A stretch of DNA of 64,000 nucleotides. It comes from Pseudo-nitzschia pungens. Lineage: Eukaryota > Bacillariophyta > Bacillariophyceae > Bacillariales > Bacillariaceae. Positions 53,773 through 64,000 of this stretch are shown piece after piece (the first letter of the stretch is position 1; every line of letters starts with the position of its first letter). Below the pieces are notes generated by a model. The model ran no database searches. It was not told the origin of the DNA and saw only the letters and a list, made by a program, of their open reading frames with translations. The translations under genes were made by a program, and so were the position numbers. The stretch spans positions 8,467,001 to 8,531,000 of the forward strand of contig CM074758.1 of assembly GCA_037355855.1 (NCBI GenBank), written 5' to 3'.

Positions 53773-55299
53773 TTACTCATCAGCTTTCTCTACCTCGTCA
53801 CAATCATCCATACTGATTGGGCTCTGTACAGTGTCTTCAAACACATGGTTATCTTCGTCTGAGGAATTTTCACCAGTCTGTATTGAAGAGACAACCCTGT
53901 TTTCAATAGTATCCAATGTTTCAACTACAGAAGGCACTTTCTCATGATCATATGAAGGCATGATGCACTGCCCTTCCATTCCTTCGATTGTTTTTTCGTT
54001 GTCCGACATTGATCCTTTTTCTTCCTCCGATGCACTATTGGTGTTGCTTGGCTGGACTCTTTCTTCTAAATACCTTCCAGTCGAAGCTGTACTCATGGTG
54101 CACACTGGCTGAATCTGTTGCGCTGCATATTGTTGATCTGACGGAAGAGGCTTCCAAGTCAAATCTCCGTTGATGTACATAAATGAGGGTCCATCTTCTA
54201 CGTCAATGACTCCGTGTTTCTGTTTTTCAATCAAATTTCTGTTCAAATCGTGATCCTCTTGCCACTTTCGACGGGCGTAGTATGCAGCCAGAGCGAAGAG
54301 CAGTAATGCAACTGCTGCTGCAACTACATAGAGCATGACGGCTGTAGACACCGATTGGGGGATTCCCGGCGACTTTGGATCTACGTCGCAGCCAAGAAGT
54401 CTAAGGCACGTGAAGCATATTAAACAATCGCCAGGACAAAGTGCGGCATCATCGCATGACAATAATTCGTTGTCCATAAGCTCCTGGGCAAAAGTACAGT
54501 TACAGTCATTCAATGAAAGATCCCCTCCTGTCATGTCGCACGAAAGTGAAAGGTCCCAAAGCCATAAGTTTTCATATGTATTGCACTGAACAACATTGAG
54601 AGCAAAGAAGAAATAAGAGTTCGAGAAATCATTATTTTTTGTTGCGCAACTCGAATGACTTTTGGACGTACGTACCATTTCAATCTCAAAATCATCTATC
54701 GGATCGTATTCGGAATCACCATTGGAGACATCTTCATTCGAGACGATGACCTCATCGTCAGTGTAAACGACTTGGCCATCACCATAACCCCCGGAACTGT
54801 TGTCATCGCTTTTATCACCACCGCTGTCACCGTTGCCGTTGTTGCTATCGTTGTCACCATTGCCATTTTCAACGACGGAGTCGTCATATTGTTCACCACT
54901 GTAGTTGATCTCATCATCGTATTCCCAATATCCATCCCCGTTACCATTATCGTCGTCCCCGTGACTACCTCCATTCGACCCAGCACTAGATCCTCCACTC
55001 GAGTCACTGCCACTGCTACTGTCACTGCCACCGCTACTCGAGCTTCCACTATGAACCCAAGAACAGCTTGGTGCTTGACCCGGAAAAATCCAGTTCAACT
55101 CTGTGTCGGAATAAGCTAGACACCCTTTATACGTTGATTGGTGACCACTACTGGGATGAGGTCTGAGATTTCTGGATGGATATTGATGACGCCGTCGTAA
55201 GTGAGGCGAAAGAAGTAGAGATGTATTTGCCATTGTATTGATTACTTCGGAAAGGGTCAAAATAATCATGGCGAACAAAGGAACGTATAACTGAGCCAT
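53773..55299 (-). CDS. Acidic Ser/Gly-rich type I membrane protein
   Basis: The frame is open back to 55890, but the likely start is the ATG at 55299. From there a signal peptide begins at once (MAQLYVPLFAMIILTLSEV), giving 508 residues. The ectodomain starts with a basic stretch, then SGSSSSGGSDSSSG runs and a long D/G/N-rich acidic region (residues about 85-195). A compact Cys-rich part follows (CDMTGGDLSLNDCNC, CDDAALCPGDCLICFTC). A single membrane span (VMLYVVAAAVALLLFALAAYY) precedes a cytoplasmic tail of about 150 residues rich in Glu and Ser. No known domain is recognisable. An acidic, Ser-rich lumenal part is reminiscent of cell-surface or silica-associated proteins, but that is speculation. 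Confidence 0.6.
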   Translation of the reverse strand: MAQLYVPLFAMIILTLSEVINTMANTSLLLSPHLRRRHQYPSRNLRPHPSSGHQSTYKGCLAYSDTELNWIFPGQAPSCSWVHSGSSSSGGSDSSSGSDSSGGSSAGSNGGSHGDDDNGNGDGYWEYDDEINYSGEQYDDSVVENGNGDNDSNNGNGDSGGDKSDDNSSGGYGDGQVVYTDDEVIVSNEDVSNGDSEYDPIDDFEIEMVRTSKSHSSCATKNNDFSNSYFFFALNVVQCNTYENLWLWDLSLSCDMTGGDLSLNDCNCTFAQELMDNELLSCDDAALCPGDCLICFTCLRLLGCDVDPKSPGIPQSVSTAVMLYVVAAAVALLLFALAAYYARRKWQEDHDLNRNLIEKQKHGVIDVEDGPSFMYINGDLTWKPLPSDQQYAAQQIQPVCTMSTASTGRYLEERVQPSNTNSASEEEKGSMSDNEKTIEGMEGQCIMPSYDHEKVPSVVETLDTIENRVVSSIQTGENSSDEDNHVFEDTVQSPISMDDCDEVEKADE

Positions 55300-56284
55300 G
55301 TTGAAAGCAATAGGTTGTTGTTCAGTGGAGTGTTTTTTATGACTGCCTCCCAAAATACGATAGTCAATCTCTAACTTTCTTTCTGTAGGTCGCTTATGTC
55401 TTCTAACACATTCTCTGAATTTGAAATATTTCTCGAAAAACGGAGATGAGTCGCAAAAAAAGTGGATCGGAATGTTACAGTGCGCGGATGACAGGTGTGG
55501 AGGAATGAGAGGGTAAGGTACGTACGGGTAGGAGTACGAGTATGAGAAGTACGTGCAAGGTGCAGGTGTCACACTTCCAGTCACACCATGTGGATCGAAA
55601 ACAGTCTGGTATTTTTGCGCAATCGCAGGACCCTCAAGGTGAAAAATTGACTTTCGTTCACAATATTTTACCAAGTCAAAATAATTGACCCAACTGCCAC
55701 CGAACAAGCTATCCAACCAGGTATTGCAACTTGCGCGAAGAAAAGGATTGACCTGAAACCAACATGAAAGAGGTGCATTTGTTAGAGATGTGGGATCCCG
55801 AAGAGATTGAACTTGACATGATACGTGTACAGAGTACGTACAAGGCAGAGTAGTTTGAAAGTTAGGGATTTCACGTTGATTCCTCTCCATCCTTCACAAA
55901 GGGGCATTGAATGAAATTCTTCATATTTTCATTTGCACCTCAATTAATGTGAAACAGCACACGTTTCCTGCGCAATTTCGATTCTTAACGAGTCAGGATA
56001 ACCGATGCCATTAAGCTCAGTCGACTTACGTACCGAGTGCCCTCGTTTCACTTTTGTGCTTCAGGTTGATTTTTGTTCACGCTATTGCAGGAGTAGAACC
56101 TTCTCACTGTAATCATACTATTATAACTTAAACCTCTTCGTGAAACTCAGCGCTGAAGTATCAGTAAATGAAGTTTTGACACTTGGTAATGAATAAAAAA
56201 TAACATTCCTCCGACATAGGACAAATTAATTGCTTTCAGCTGAACAGCTGCAAATCGTTTTTGCATTATCATTATTATTTTAGC
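55300..56284. other. Upstream region, partly open in the same frame
   Basis: The 590 bases before 55299 stay open in frame and contain several Cys codons, but lack a signal peptide or domain at their start. They are treated as 5' UTR or non-coding. The remainder is AT-rich with no gene. Confidence 0.35.
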
Positions 56285-58056
56285 CTATTGCTTTCCTTTC
56301 TTACCCTTCTTTCGTCTATTACTCCTCTTACTCGTTCTTCTCGGGGCTGCACCCTGGGGACTGATATGGTTAAAAGTCCCGGGCGCCATTACTTCTTTTC
56401 CTCCATTGACGGTCACAGCCTGCTGTTTGGAAACAACAGGTGTGCGTTTGGCTCGTTCTTTTCGCAAAGCCTCCAGCCGAGAAGCCAAAGCTGCTCCTTC
56501 GGCCGCCGAAGATTTACCTCCAGCGGATCCAATGCCCAAAAGACCATCGACGAATTTCTCTCCTTCGAACTGTGATGTCAGGAAAGAGATAGAGAGAGAA
56601 AAACGAAAAGTTTAGTGCCGATAAATGTCAGATAAATGAATTAATGGTCAGCAAACAAATTCAGTTGTAAGGCTAGACGTCCTAATCTTTACGAACTTAC
56701 GTCACGGAGATCGTCGATTCCTTCTCCAACACCAATGAGTTTGACGGGCAACTCTAGTTCCCTGCTAATTGCTACAACACTGCCTCCTCTTGCAGAACCA
56801 TCGAGTTTTGTCAAGATCAACCCAGTCAATCCTATTTCCTTGTTCCACACCCGCGCTGAATCGAGTGCCATTCGACCCTGGGCTGCATCCAAAACGAGGA
56901 GAGCCTCGTGTGGGACGTCAGGGTTTTTCTCACCCTCATTTCCATTTATGGCCAAGGTTTCTTGAATCGCACCCTTCATTCGTACTAGTTCTTCATTGAG
57001 CTCCCAATTGTTACTCAGGCGACCTGCTGTATCAATCAGTACGGTATCGTAACCCTCCGCCAAGGCTTTTTCGCAGGCAGCCGCGGCGATCGTCGTGGGA
57101 GTTGATCGACCATCGGACGTGGGTCCCAACAAATCGACCTCAGCCCTGTCGGCCCACATTTGCAACTGGTCGACAGCACCCGCCCGAAATGTATCGCATG
57201 CCGCCAACAAAACTTTCTGTTCACCCTCGATCCTCAAACGGTTTGCAAGTTTCCCAATGGTAGTGGTTTTGCCCATCCCGTTCGCTCCCATTACGAAGAG
57301 TACGGTAGGGATCTTGGATTCTTTGGAGGCAAACCGAATTGCAGACGCCCCGGAAATCGAATTAGGTGCGGGAGGTGTCGAATCCTCGTCGCCACTGTTC
57401 ACGGCTTCCTCGACTGATGCTGCAGTATCGTCGCCTTTCTTTTCGAAATCTAGTGTTTCGATGAGGACTCCCCGCATCACACTCATCAAATCTTCTCGAG
57501 ACAAAAGCTCGGGATCTTTCCCACTTTCGCTGTTGTTCTCCGACAACGATTTTACTTCGCTGACAATATCTTCCGATGTTGCCACCCCCAAATCAGCTTG
57601 AAGGAGAACATCCTGCAGGTCTTCAAGAAGTTCGTCGATGGAACTGGCAGTTGAAACACCCCCAAACAAACCATCCAAGTTGCTCAAAAATCGATTACGA
57701 GACTTGGCCAATCCTGCCGCGAAGGCCTCGTTTGTGGCCTGAGTGTAGGATGCGGCATCGGCCAATCCCTGACCCAGGTTTCCCTTTGAGGCGGCGTCGG
57801 TCAATTTCGAGAGCTGTTCGATACCCTCGGAAGAACGTTGTTTGAAAAAGTCGAAGACCATGGACAATTCGGTCGTTTGCCTCGTCGCTTTGCCCTGAGT
57901 GGAGAATTCTATGCCGTTGCCATTATGCATTGGAGTAAAGGCATCCACTGTTGCTGTTGGTAGCATTGTCAAAGCTGCTACCAAAAAGAGCGCTCCCCAT
58001 GCAAGGGGGATCTTTTGTTCCGTACGAGCTTCATCGAACCCCTGCCAAATCATCAT
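56285..58056 (-). CDS. cpFtsY: Chloroplast SRP receptor FtsY
   Basis: Exons 58056-56701 and 56569-56285, joined over a 131-base intron with a GTAAGT donor, give 546 residues. Residues about 15-40 are a signal peptide ending VDAFTP, an ASAFAP-like plastid junction. The helical N-domain lies at about 115-190. The GTPase has G1 VMGANGMGKTTTIGKLANRL, DTFRAGAVDQLQMW, VLIDTAGR, and LTKLDGSARGG, ending with GVGEGIDDLRD. The second exon restores the family end FEGEKFVDGLLGIG that the first lacks. It guides light-harvesting and other proteins to the thylakoid through cpSRP54. Oddity: about 75 extra C-terminal residues ending in a Lys/Arg-rich tail (KRSNRRKKGKKGKQ). Confidence 0.93.
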
Positions 58057-59573
58057 GTCCTTGCCGTCAATGTTGCTTTCGTATCAGGCTAGCACCTTCG
58101 CTTTTTTCCTTCAGCTTGATCAAAAGTCGAACTACCCGGTAGGTCAGATTCGCTGATGCAGATGTAAGGCGACCTCTAATCTTTCTTTATCACTGCTTGG
58201 ATTGTAGCAGCACTGACAACCTACCTTATGGTATGTAATTGAAATGAACCAATCCACGTACCGTGCTGTTATCATGTACGACTGTTGTACGTAGACTGGA
58301 GGAAGGAAGAAACCAATCAACCTAAAAAATTACTTTTGTCTTCATCTGTCAACCACGACAGATTTAAGACGTCTCGATGCATCACACAAATACGGTACGT
58401 ATCTTCCGTGCCATTTTGTACACGGCTGTCGCGAGTGAGGTGTTTGGTACGTCAGTGACAGCGATGGTCTGAAAACGAAGGGAGGACGAAAATAATTTTT
58501 AGACTTTAGAGCGAAGTTTTTCAGTGGAGGGTGCCATTTGCAAGGCAAGCCAACTCGGGCGAACACCGGTGCGAGAGTACAGTACGGTAGCTAGAAGTAC
58601 TCGTAGTAGTTAGTCAATGACTTGTTGAACACGTGCACCCCTGGGATAGAAAGAACATAGTACAATGAGCAATGGGTACGCATCAGTCTGTGGCAGTACT
58701 TCTTCCATAATGGGATGGTTGAGGAGGATATCTGATTTTCACAATTCCAAATACCACTACCAAGATTAGTAGTACTTACTACTACTAGTAGTACAAGCAA
58801 GAAGAAGGAGGAAGAAACAACAGCATGATCTCTTCATTTTGAGAAAGAAAGCATGGAAACCTCATCAAAAATTGAAGCATTCACTCATCCAAATCCAAGG
58901 CAATACTGGTCCATCATCTAAAACTTGACGGGATTTCAGCATTATTGAGAACTTTCATTGTATGCAAAACATGAACTAAGGTTACTATTGATCACAAGGA
59001 TTGTTGCACCACTCAAAATGGTACGTACATACACATTCGTCATACGTACAAGTATGTACGTCCATCCAGAGAATTCTTTTTTGTTTTTCGAATTTTTTGG
59101 CTAGTTTGGTTGGTATGTTGCTTTGGTTTGTTCTGTTTTTAGTACAAACATTCAATTCTGATTTCTTATCATTCTGCGTTTTCTCCATGAAACACACATG
59201 GTCTATATGACCTAGTACTTCGTATTATTATGAAAAAAATGCGACAGCTTCCTTCGCCGGCGGGCCCGTGCAATTTTTCAAATTTCAAATCATTCGAGAA
59301 TTGATAATACAAGAACCTCGTTTCTCTACTGGTATTGAATAGTAGTGGTGGTACAAGGATTTACTTTCGTAATTGGCGTTGCATGTTTTTGTCCAAAACA
59401 ATTTTGAGACTCCCTCCGACGTCGACGAATCGAGTGTCCTCGCGTCTTGCGATACTGTTGGGGCTGCCATTATTTTAAAATTAAAATTTTGTGCTAAAAG
59501 AAAAATCCTCAGTATTTGACCAATCAACACAACAAAGGAAATCCAGTAGCAAACCACTTCGAAAAGAACTGAC
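58057..59573. other. Intergenic between divergent genes
   Basis: About 1.5 kb, no supported gene. It contains a TACTACTACTAGTAG patch near 58770-58795 and a CTAAGGTTAC variant at 58977-58986. Confidence 0.45.
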
Positions 59574-61946
59574 ATGACCTCATACAGCGCAGAAAGGATG
59601 CAACAAGGGCGCCGACGAAACCGCTGCTACGGCACCAGTGCTTACACAGTCATGAAAGATCTTTTGAGCATCGGCATTTTTATCTCATTGCTTGTGATGA
59701 ACTACCTAAACATTAGCATCCTCACCGTCTTGGATGGACTTGAGGTATCCTCCAATCAAAATGATTGGTTGCTCGTCACGAAACAGAAACAACCGAAACA
59801 GAAAAAGCCATCAGCGGAACCTAGCGAAAGGCCACCGAAGAAAGCTGCTCCAGCGGCGGTAAAAAACAAGAACAAGCGCCCTGTGAGAAAACCCGTGAAA
59901 CGCAACCCGCTTCGAGCCCACCACACAACCAGCATTCGAAAGAGTAGCCAGAGCGAGTTCATCGTTGAAGAAGACGACATTATTTACAAGGGCTACCTAT
60001 CATCGTTTGACTCGGCGCCTATTGTGGATGAGAAACACAAACTCTTGTTTTTTAGCACACCCAAGGTGGCGTGCACGACGTTCAAGTTTCTATTCCGTCG
60101 CATCATGGGAGTGGAGGATTGGGACTTTCAGGATGGAATTGACGAAAAGAATCTCCCACACAACCCAAAGTACAACAACCTAAAATATCTGTGGGATTAC
60201 GACCGAGAGACCGCATCCAAGATGATGACTGACCCCGAATGGACTAGAGCGATCTTTGTGAGGGACCCAAAAATGCGCTTCTTGAGCGCATTTCTCGACA
60301 AGGCCGTTGCCAACTACGGTAGTTTTGTCACCCGACACTGTTGTCCGGAAGCAAACCAATGCCGTATGGACACACTCGAAACGGAAATGACCAAAGCTAT
60401 CCAAAATTGCCAGGAAGAAACGTGGGATTCGCGGAAAAACCAACTTAGACCTGTTTGGCTCGAGGACCAGCCTTGCTGCAAGTTGTTCAAAGAATGCCAG
60501 GAAAAGACGATGCACGTCGAGGGGTTCTTGAACACAATCCAAACTTGCCAAAATGATCACTGGGGTAAGTAGTTGCGCAGGTTGTGACGAATCTTCCATG
60601 GCAACGCGTTTTTCGATCCCGGAACAGATGCACTGACGATTCTTGTCCGAACTCTTGCTTCTACTGAATTCTGGTTACCCGCTAGAACCTCAAAACAATC
60701 GGATGGAAGCTAAATATTGGAAATACATCAATTTTGTGGGACACATGGAAAACATCAACCAAGACACAAAGAAACTATTGAAACGCGTCGGTGCCTGGGA
60801 GGAATACGGGAAAACAGGTTGGGGACCACACCGTAACGAATCTATGGTCCGAACCGCCGGGGGTTCTCAATCACATACGACCGATTCCAGCTCGAAAATC
60901 TATCAGTGGTTTAATCCTAAAAATGAACGGCTTGTCGAGAAATTTTATGTAGACGACTACGAAAACCAGTTGTTCAATTTTCAGATCACTAATCTTACCA
61001 AGCCAATGCACCAAGGTAAAATTCTGAAATCGAGCGACAAAATCTACAGTCGCCTCGATTGGGACGGTGCACCGATCGTTGTTTCCGAGTACAAACTCAT
61101 CTTCTTTACCCAACCGAAAGTTGGCGCAACCAAGTGGAAACAGGCGTTTCGGCGAATGGAGGGCTATCGTGATTGGAAGGACATTGGTGGTCCCAATGGA
61201 CTCCCCCACGATCCCAGGAACAACGGGCTGAAGTACCTTTACGACTTTCCACTGGAAGAGGTGAGTTTCGTGGATGTTTTTTGATGTCAGTTGCGAATAC
61301 TCTCAGCTCACCAATGAGCGAAACGAGCTTGCATCAATGACCCATATCTGATACTGTCGTGCTCACTGTTTTGTTTTTTATCCTCTTCCACTACAATCTC
61401 TTACACAACTAAATGCAGGCCGAGGATATGATGACCAGTTCGGATTGGACGAGAGCAATTTTTGTCCGGAATCCAAAAGATCGATTTCTGTCCGTCTACA
61501 ATCACATGCGAAACAATTGGCAAGAGATTGATACCCGCTGCTGTCCCCACCAACCAGGATGTTCATCGACTCTGAATGAAATGGTTTACTTTATTGACCT
61601 GATGAAGAACTGTCATTCGACGCACTGGACGCCTTATTCTGAACGGATAGATTCGAAATGGTGGAAACATATCAATTTCATTGGCAGACTGGAGAACGTT
61701 GAGAACGATGCGAAAAAGCTCCTCAAGTCAATAGGTGCCTGGGAGCTCGTTGGTGAGAGCGGATGGGGACTTTACGGCGACGAACCTATCTTCATCCGAG
61801 ACGTCAACGCATTCAACAGTGTGCACAACGCACTTGCCAAGTACAACCCCATCGCGGACAAAATGTTGAATCATTACTACAAAGCTGATTATGAAAACAA
61901 GTACCTCAACTTTCCGAATAAAAAGGTGCATGTTTTGGTCCAGTAA
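59574..61946 (+). CDS. Type II membrane protein with two tandem sulfotransferase domains
   Basis: Exons 59574-60564, 60686-61260 and 61419-61946 (introns of 121 and 158 bases, GTAAGT and GTGAGT donors) join in frame to 697 residues. A signal anchor (residues about 35-55) and a Lys/Pro-rich stem suggest Golgi location. Domain 1 has the PAPS 5'-loop FSTPKVACTTFKFLFRR and 3'-site AIFVRDPKMRFLSAF. Domain 2 has FTQPKVGATKWKQAFRRM and AIFVRNPKDRFLSVY. Both share order and spacing, including LPH(N/D)P and NLKYL/GLKYLYD, W(K/K)(Y/H)INF(V/I)G(H/R)(M/L)EN, GAWE, and a closing Y(E)N(Q/K)(L/Y)(F/L)NF. This is an internal duplication. The pattern is HNK-1/chondroitin-type sulfotransferase (PKVACT). Domain 2 has a changed P-loop (VGAT for VACT), so it may differ in activity. 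Confidence 0.88.
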
Positions 61947-62059
61947 CGTTGTTAGTGTAGGAAATCATCAAAATACTCCAAATTTGGAATACTGCTCTGC
62001 GTAAGCTCCTTTTATGATATACATTGCCAACTCCTGAGTTGTGCCCCAATAAATGCAAT

Positions 62060-64000
62060 TTAAAGCAATTCTGCCCAGTCTATAGCATCAATCTTTGAAT
62101 AATATTTGCCGTCGACTCCTTCTTCTCGTCTTACTTGAAAATATTTTTCTGGCATGCTGACATTGGATTGTGTGGCCAACTCCTGTTTCAGCGACATTAC
62201 AAAATCTTCATCGTGAGTGATCAGGATCAACTGGAAATTGCTTTGCTGTGACCGGGATGCAATGATCTGAGCGAGGGCGATGGCTAGACCCCGCTTGTTG
62301 TTGTCATCCAAATTCACGGTGGGTTCGTCCAGCGATATGCAGCCGAATTTGACACAGAAAGTCTCCGCGAGCGCCAAACGAATGACTATGCTTGCTAGCA
62401 CGCGTTGCCCGGCACTACATCGTCCTCTCATATCCATCTGACTTCCCCCACCCTTGGACATGACTACTCTGTAGTTGTACGAACGAGTGGTTCGACCACT
62501 AGAATCATTTCCAGAAACAATTTCAATATTTGTGATATCCTCGCCCTTGTAGGTTAGGGTCCAGAGGTCTCGGATAATCGTGTTGATCTCCGTAATTTTG
62601 ATGCTATGATAGCGCTGCAGAGCCTTGTCTAGAGCCGAGTGATATTTTTCGATATCCTTGACTGCCATTTCCGTGGTATCTTGTCGAATGGAAGCCTTTC
62701 GGAAGTCTTCTTCCACGTCTCTGTACTCGTTCTGCGAGAGCTTCCGCTTTAATCCACGAACTGTATCGATGATCTCTGCACGTCTGCCTTCCAATCGTGC
62801 CTTGTTGGCAATGAGCTGCTCGTTTCGGTTTCGAAGGCTTTCCTGGTCTTCTTCCAATCGTTCGCGGTCGTCTCCCTCTTTCTTTTCGTCTTCGATCTCC
62901 TTTATTTCTCTTTCCAATTCTTTTATTAAGTCTAAGGATTCAAGCACTTTGATGTTCTCTTTCAGATTTTTGCGCTGAATTTCTTGGTCCTCAACCAATC
63001 TTCCCAGTTGTGTCAGATCCGGCATCATGCTCTCGATCTCTTTGTCCTTTTCTTTTGCTTTCTGAACAAGCCTTTCGTTCTTCGACTCTAAACGACCGAC
63101 ATCCTCTTGTGAGTTCGACTTTTCGTAATCGTCAATCGAATCGACAATACTTTGTAAAGCTGTTACGTCATTGTTGAATGAAGTCAATGTGCTGCTGATT
63201 CTTTTCTCTTCTTCTGCCGCAAGATTTCGAGCTCGAGTTCTCTGATTTTCTTTGGCGTTGATGCGCTGCTTCAAAGGTGGGACTTGTTCGCGTAGCTAAA
63301 GAGTGAAATTTATTGATCGACATGATGCAGTTCAGTCCGAGTGTGGGTTGTTAGGATACAAATTTCAAATCCTGTTTGAAAATCTCACTGCAACGCAAGA
63401 CGCACGTACCTTGTCGTTTTCCTTCTGTTTGTCAACGAACTTATTCTCAAGTGCGGTCTTTTCTGCTTCATCTTTCAGCTGTTGTTCGAATTTGGCTTCC
63501 ATTCTCTTCCAGTGATCCTCGAGACGAGCTGCATTTGTGGAAGCTTGTTGCACACGGTCATTAATGGAAGCTAATTCTGAATTGAGCTGCGTGACACTCT
63601 CTACTCACCAAAGAGGGAACCCATAAAGAAAGGTGAAACGTTTTGGTCAGTCAGCACTAGCGTTTCCAACAATATATAAATCTAGCATGCCGAGATAAAC
63701 GCATTCTACGTACCGGCATAGTCGTCTTTCTTTTGGAGCGATTCGGACAGTTCTGCCTCGACTTCTTTCAGATCCCGTCCCTGTGGATCCGAGTTCATCA
63801 TGCGAAAATTTGACTCCTTTTGGCTGACTTGCTCGCGTTCCAGGGCGATGCGAAGGGAGTCGACTACCCAGCGCTTCGAAGCCTCCGCAAGTCCGCGGAG
63901 GTCTTTTACGTCTGATTGAACTTGTTCGACGATGGCCGTGATTTTCTCAAGCTCATTCTTGTTCTTGCGAACAACCCCAGCTAGCTCACCGTTGCTTTTG
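62060..64000 (-). CDS. RAD50: DNA repair protein RAD50, C-terminal part
   Basis: The gene runs off the right edge of the window. Three exons are visible: beyond 64000 to 63714, 63600-63410, and 63295-62060. The introns are 113 and 114 bases with GTACGT donors. Long coiled coil precedes the C-terminal ATPase lobe: signature motif MDMRGRCSAGQRVLASIVIR, Walker B FGCISLDEPTVNLDDNN, and the switch His in LILITHDEDF. RAD50 forms the MRE11 complex that holds and processes DNA double-strand breaks. The second exon carries VTQLNSELASINDRVQQ in frame with both neighbours. Nothing unusual was seen in the part present. Confidence 0.95.

Noticed and set aside
55300..55890. N-terminal extension of the acidic membrane protein
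   Set aside because: It is open in frame, but a signal peptide begins at the internal ATG at 55299 and the extension has no recognisable feature.
1..64000. tRNA, rRNA or snRNA genes
   Set aside because: A read-through for B-box-like GGTTCGAAxC and cloverleaf arms gave no convincing candidate; I could not run a covariance search.

Overview
The window looks like nuclear DNA of a diatom, probably a pennate of the Pseudo-nitzschia/Fragilariopsis kind; the species cannot be fixed from sequence alone. Three genes start with a signal peptide followed by an ASAFAP-like plastid cleavage site (zeta-carotene desaturase, chloroplast FtsY, a GST-like protein). Introns are mostly short (about 80-160 bases) with GTACGT, GTAAGT or GTGAGT donors. 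Several families are typical of stramenopiles: a CRAL-TRIO-like protein carrying a DUF6824-type domain, a GT60-type GlcNAc-transferase and HNK-1-type sulfotransferases.

Layout. 0.6-2.3 kb is a foldback-like repeat element with long inverted arms and nested tandem repeats. 3-7 kb holds a GlcNAc-transferase and a renalase-like FAD oxidoreductase whose frame is broken. 7-36 kb is dominated by four paralogous ankyrin plus coiled-coil genes, all on the minus strand. Between them lie a GST, a CAMK-like kinase, a metallothionein-like small protein, an RNA 3'-phosphate cyclase (frame broken) and a DOT1-like methyltransferase. 37-40 kb encodes a membrane protein joining ankyrin repeats, a JMJD8-like JmjC domain and a sulfotransferase domain. 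41-44 kb has a cluster of 95-bp palindromic mini-elements and the CRAL-TRIO/DUF6824 gene, also frame broken. 44-58 kb holds zeta-carotene desaturase, a winged-helix protein, a membrane hybrid histidine kinase, an acidic Ser/Gly-rich type I membrane protein and cpFtsY. 59-64 kb has a protein with two tandem sulfotransferase domains and the C-terminal part of RAD50, which runs off the right edge.

There is no operon logic, as expected for a eukaryotic nuclear genome. Functional links are limited to shared compartments: three plastid-directed proteins, and two predicted Golgi/ER-lumenal sulfotransferase proteins plus a GlcNAc-transferase.

The strongest unexplained signals are these. (1) Seven homology-anchored frame breaks in three genes all go the same way: one surplus base, never one missing. 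One or more further genes fit the same rule. (2) There is a JMJD8-sulfotransferase fusion and a separate double-sulfotransferase protein. (3) A local array of ankyrin/coiled-coil paralogues fills 28 kb. (4) A dispersed 10-bp motif, GTAAGGTTAC, occurs nine times exactly and only between genes, alongside an over-represented TACCGGTA. (5) The 95-bp palindromic element family and the foldback element are two separate repeat families.
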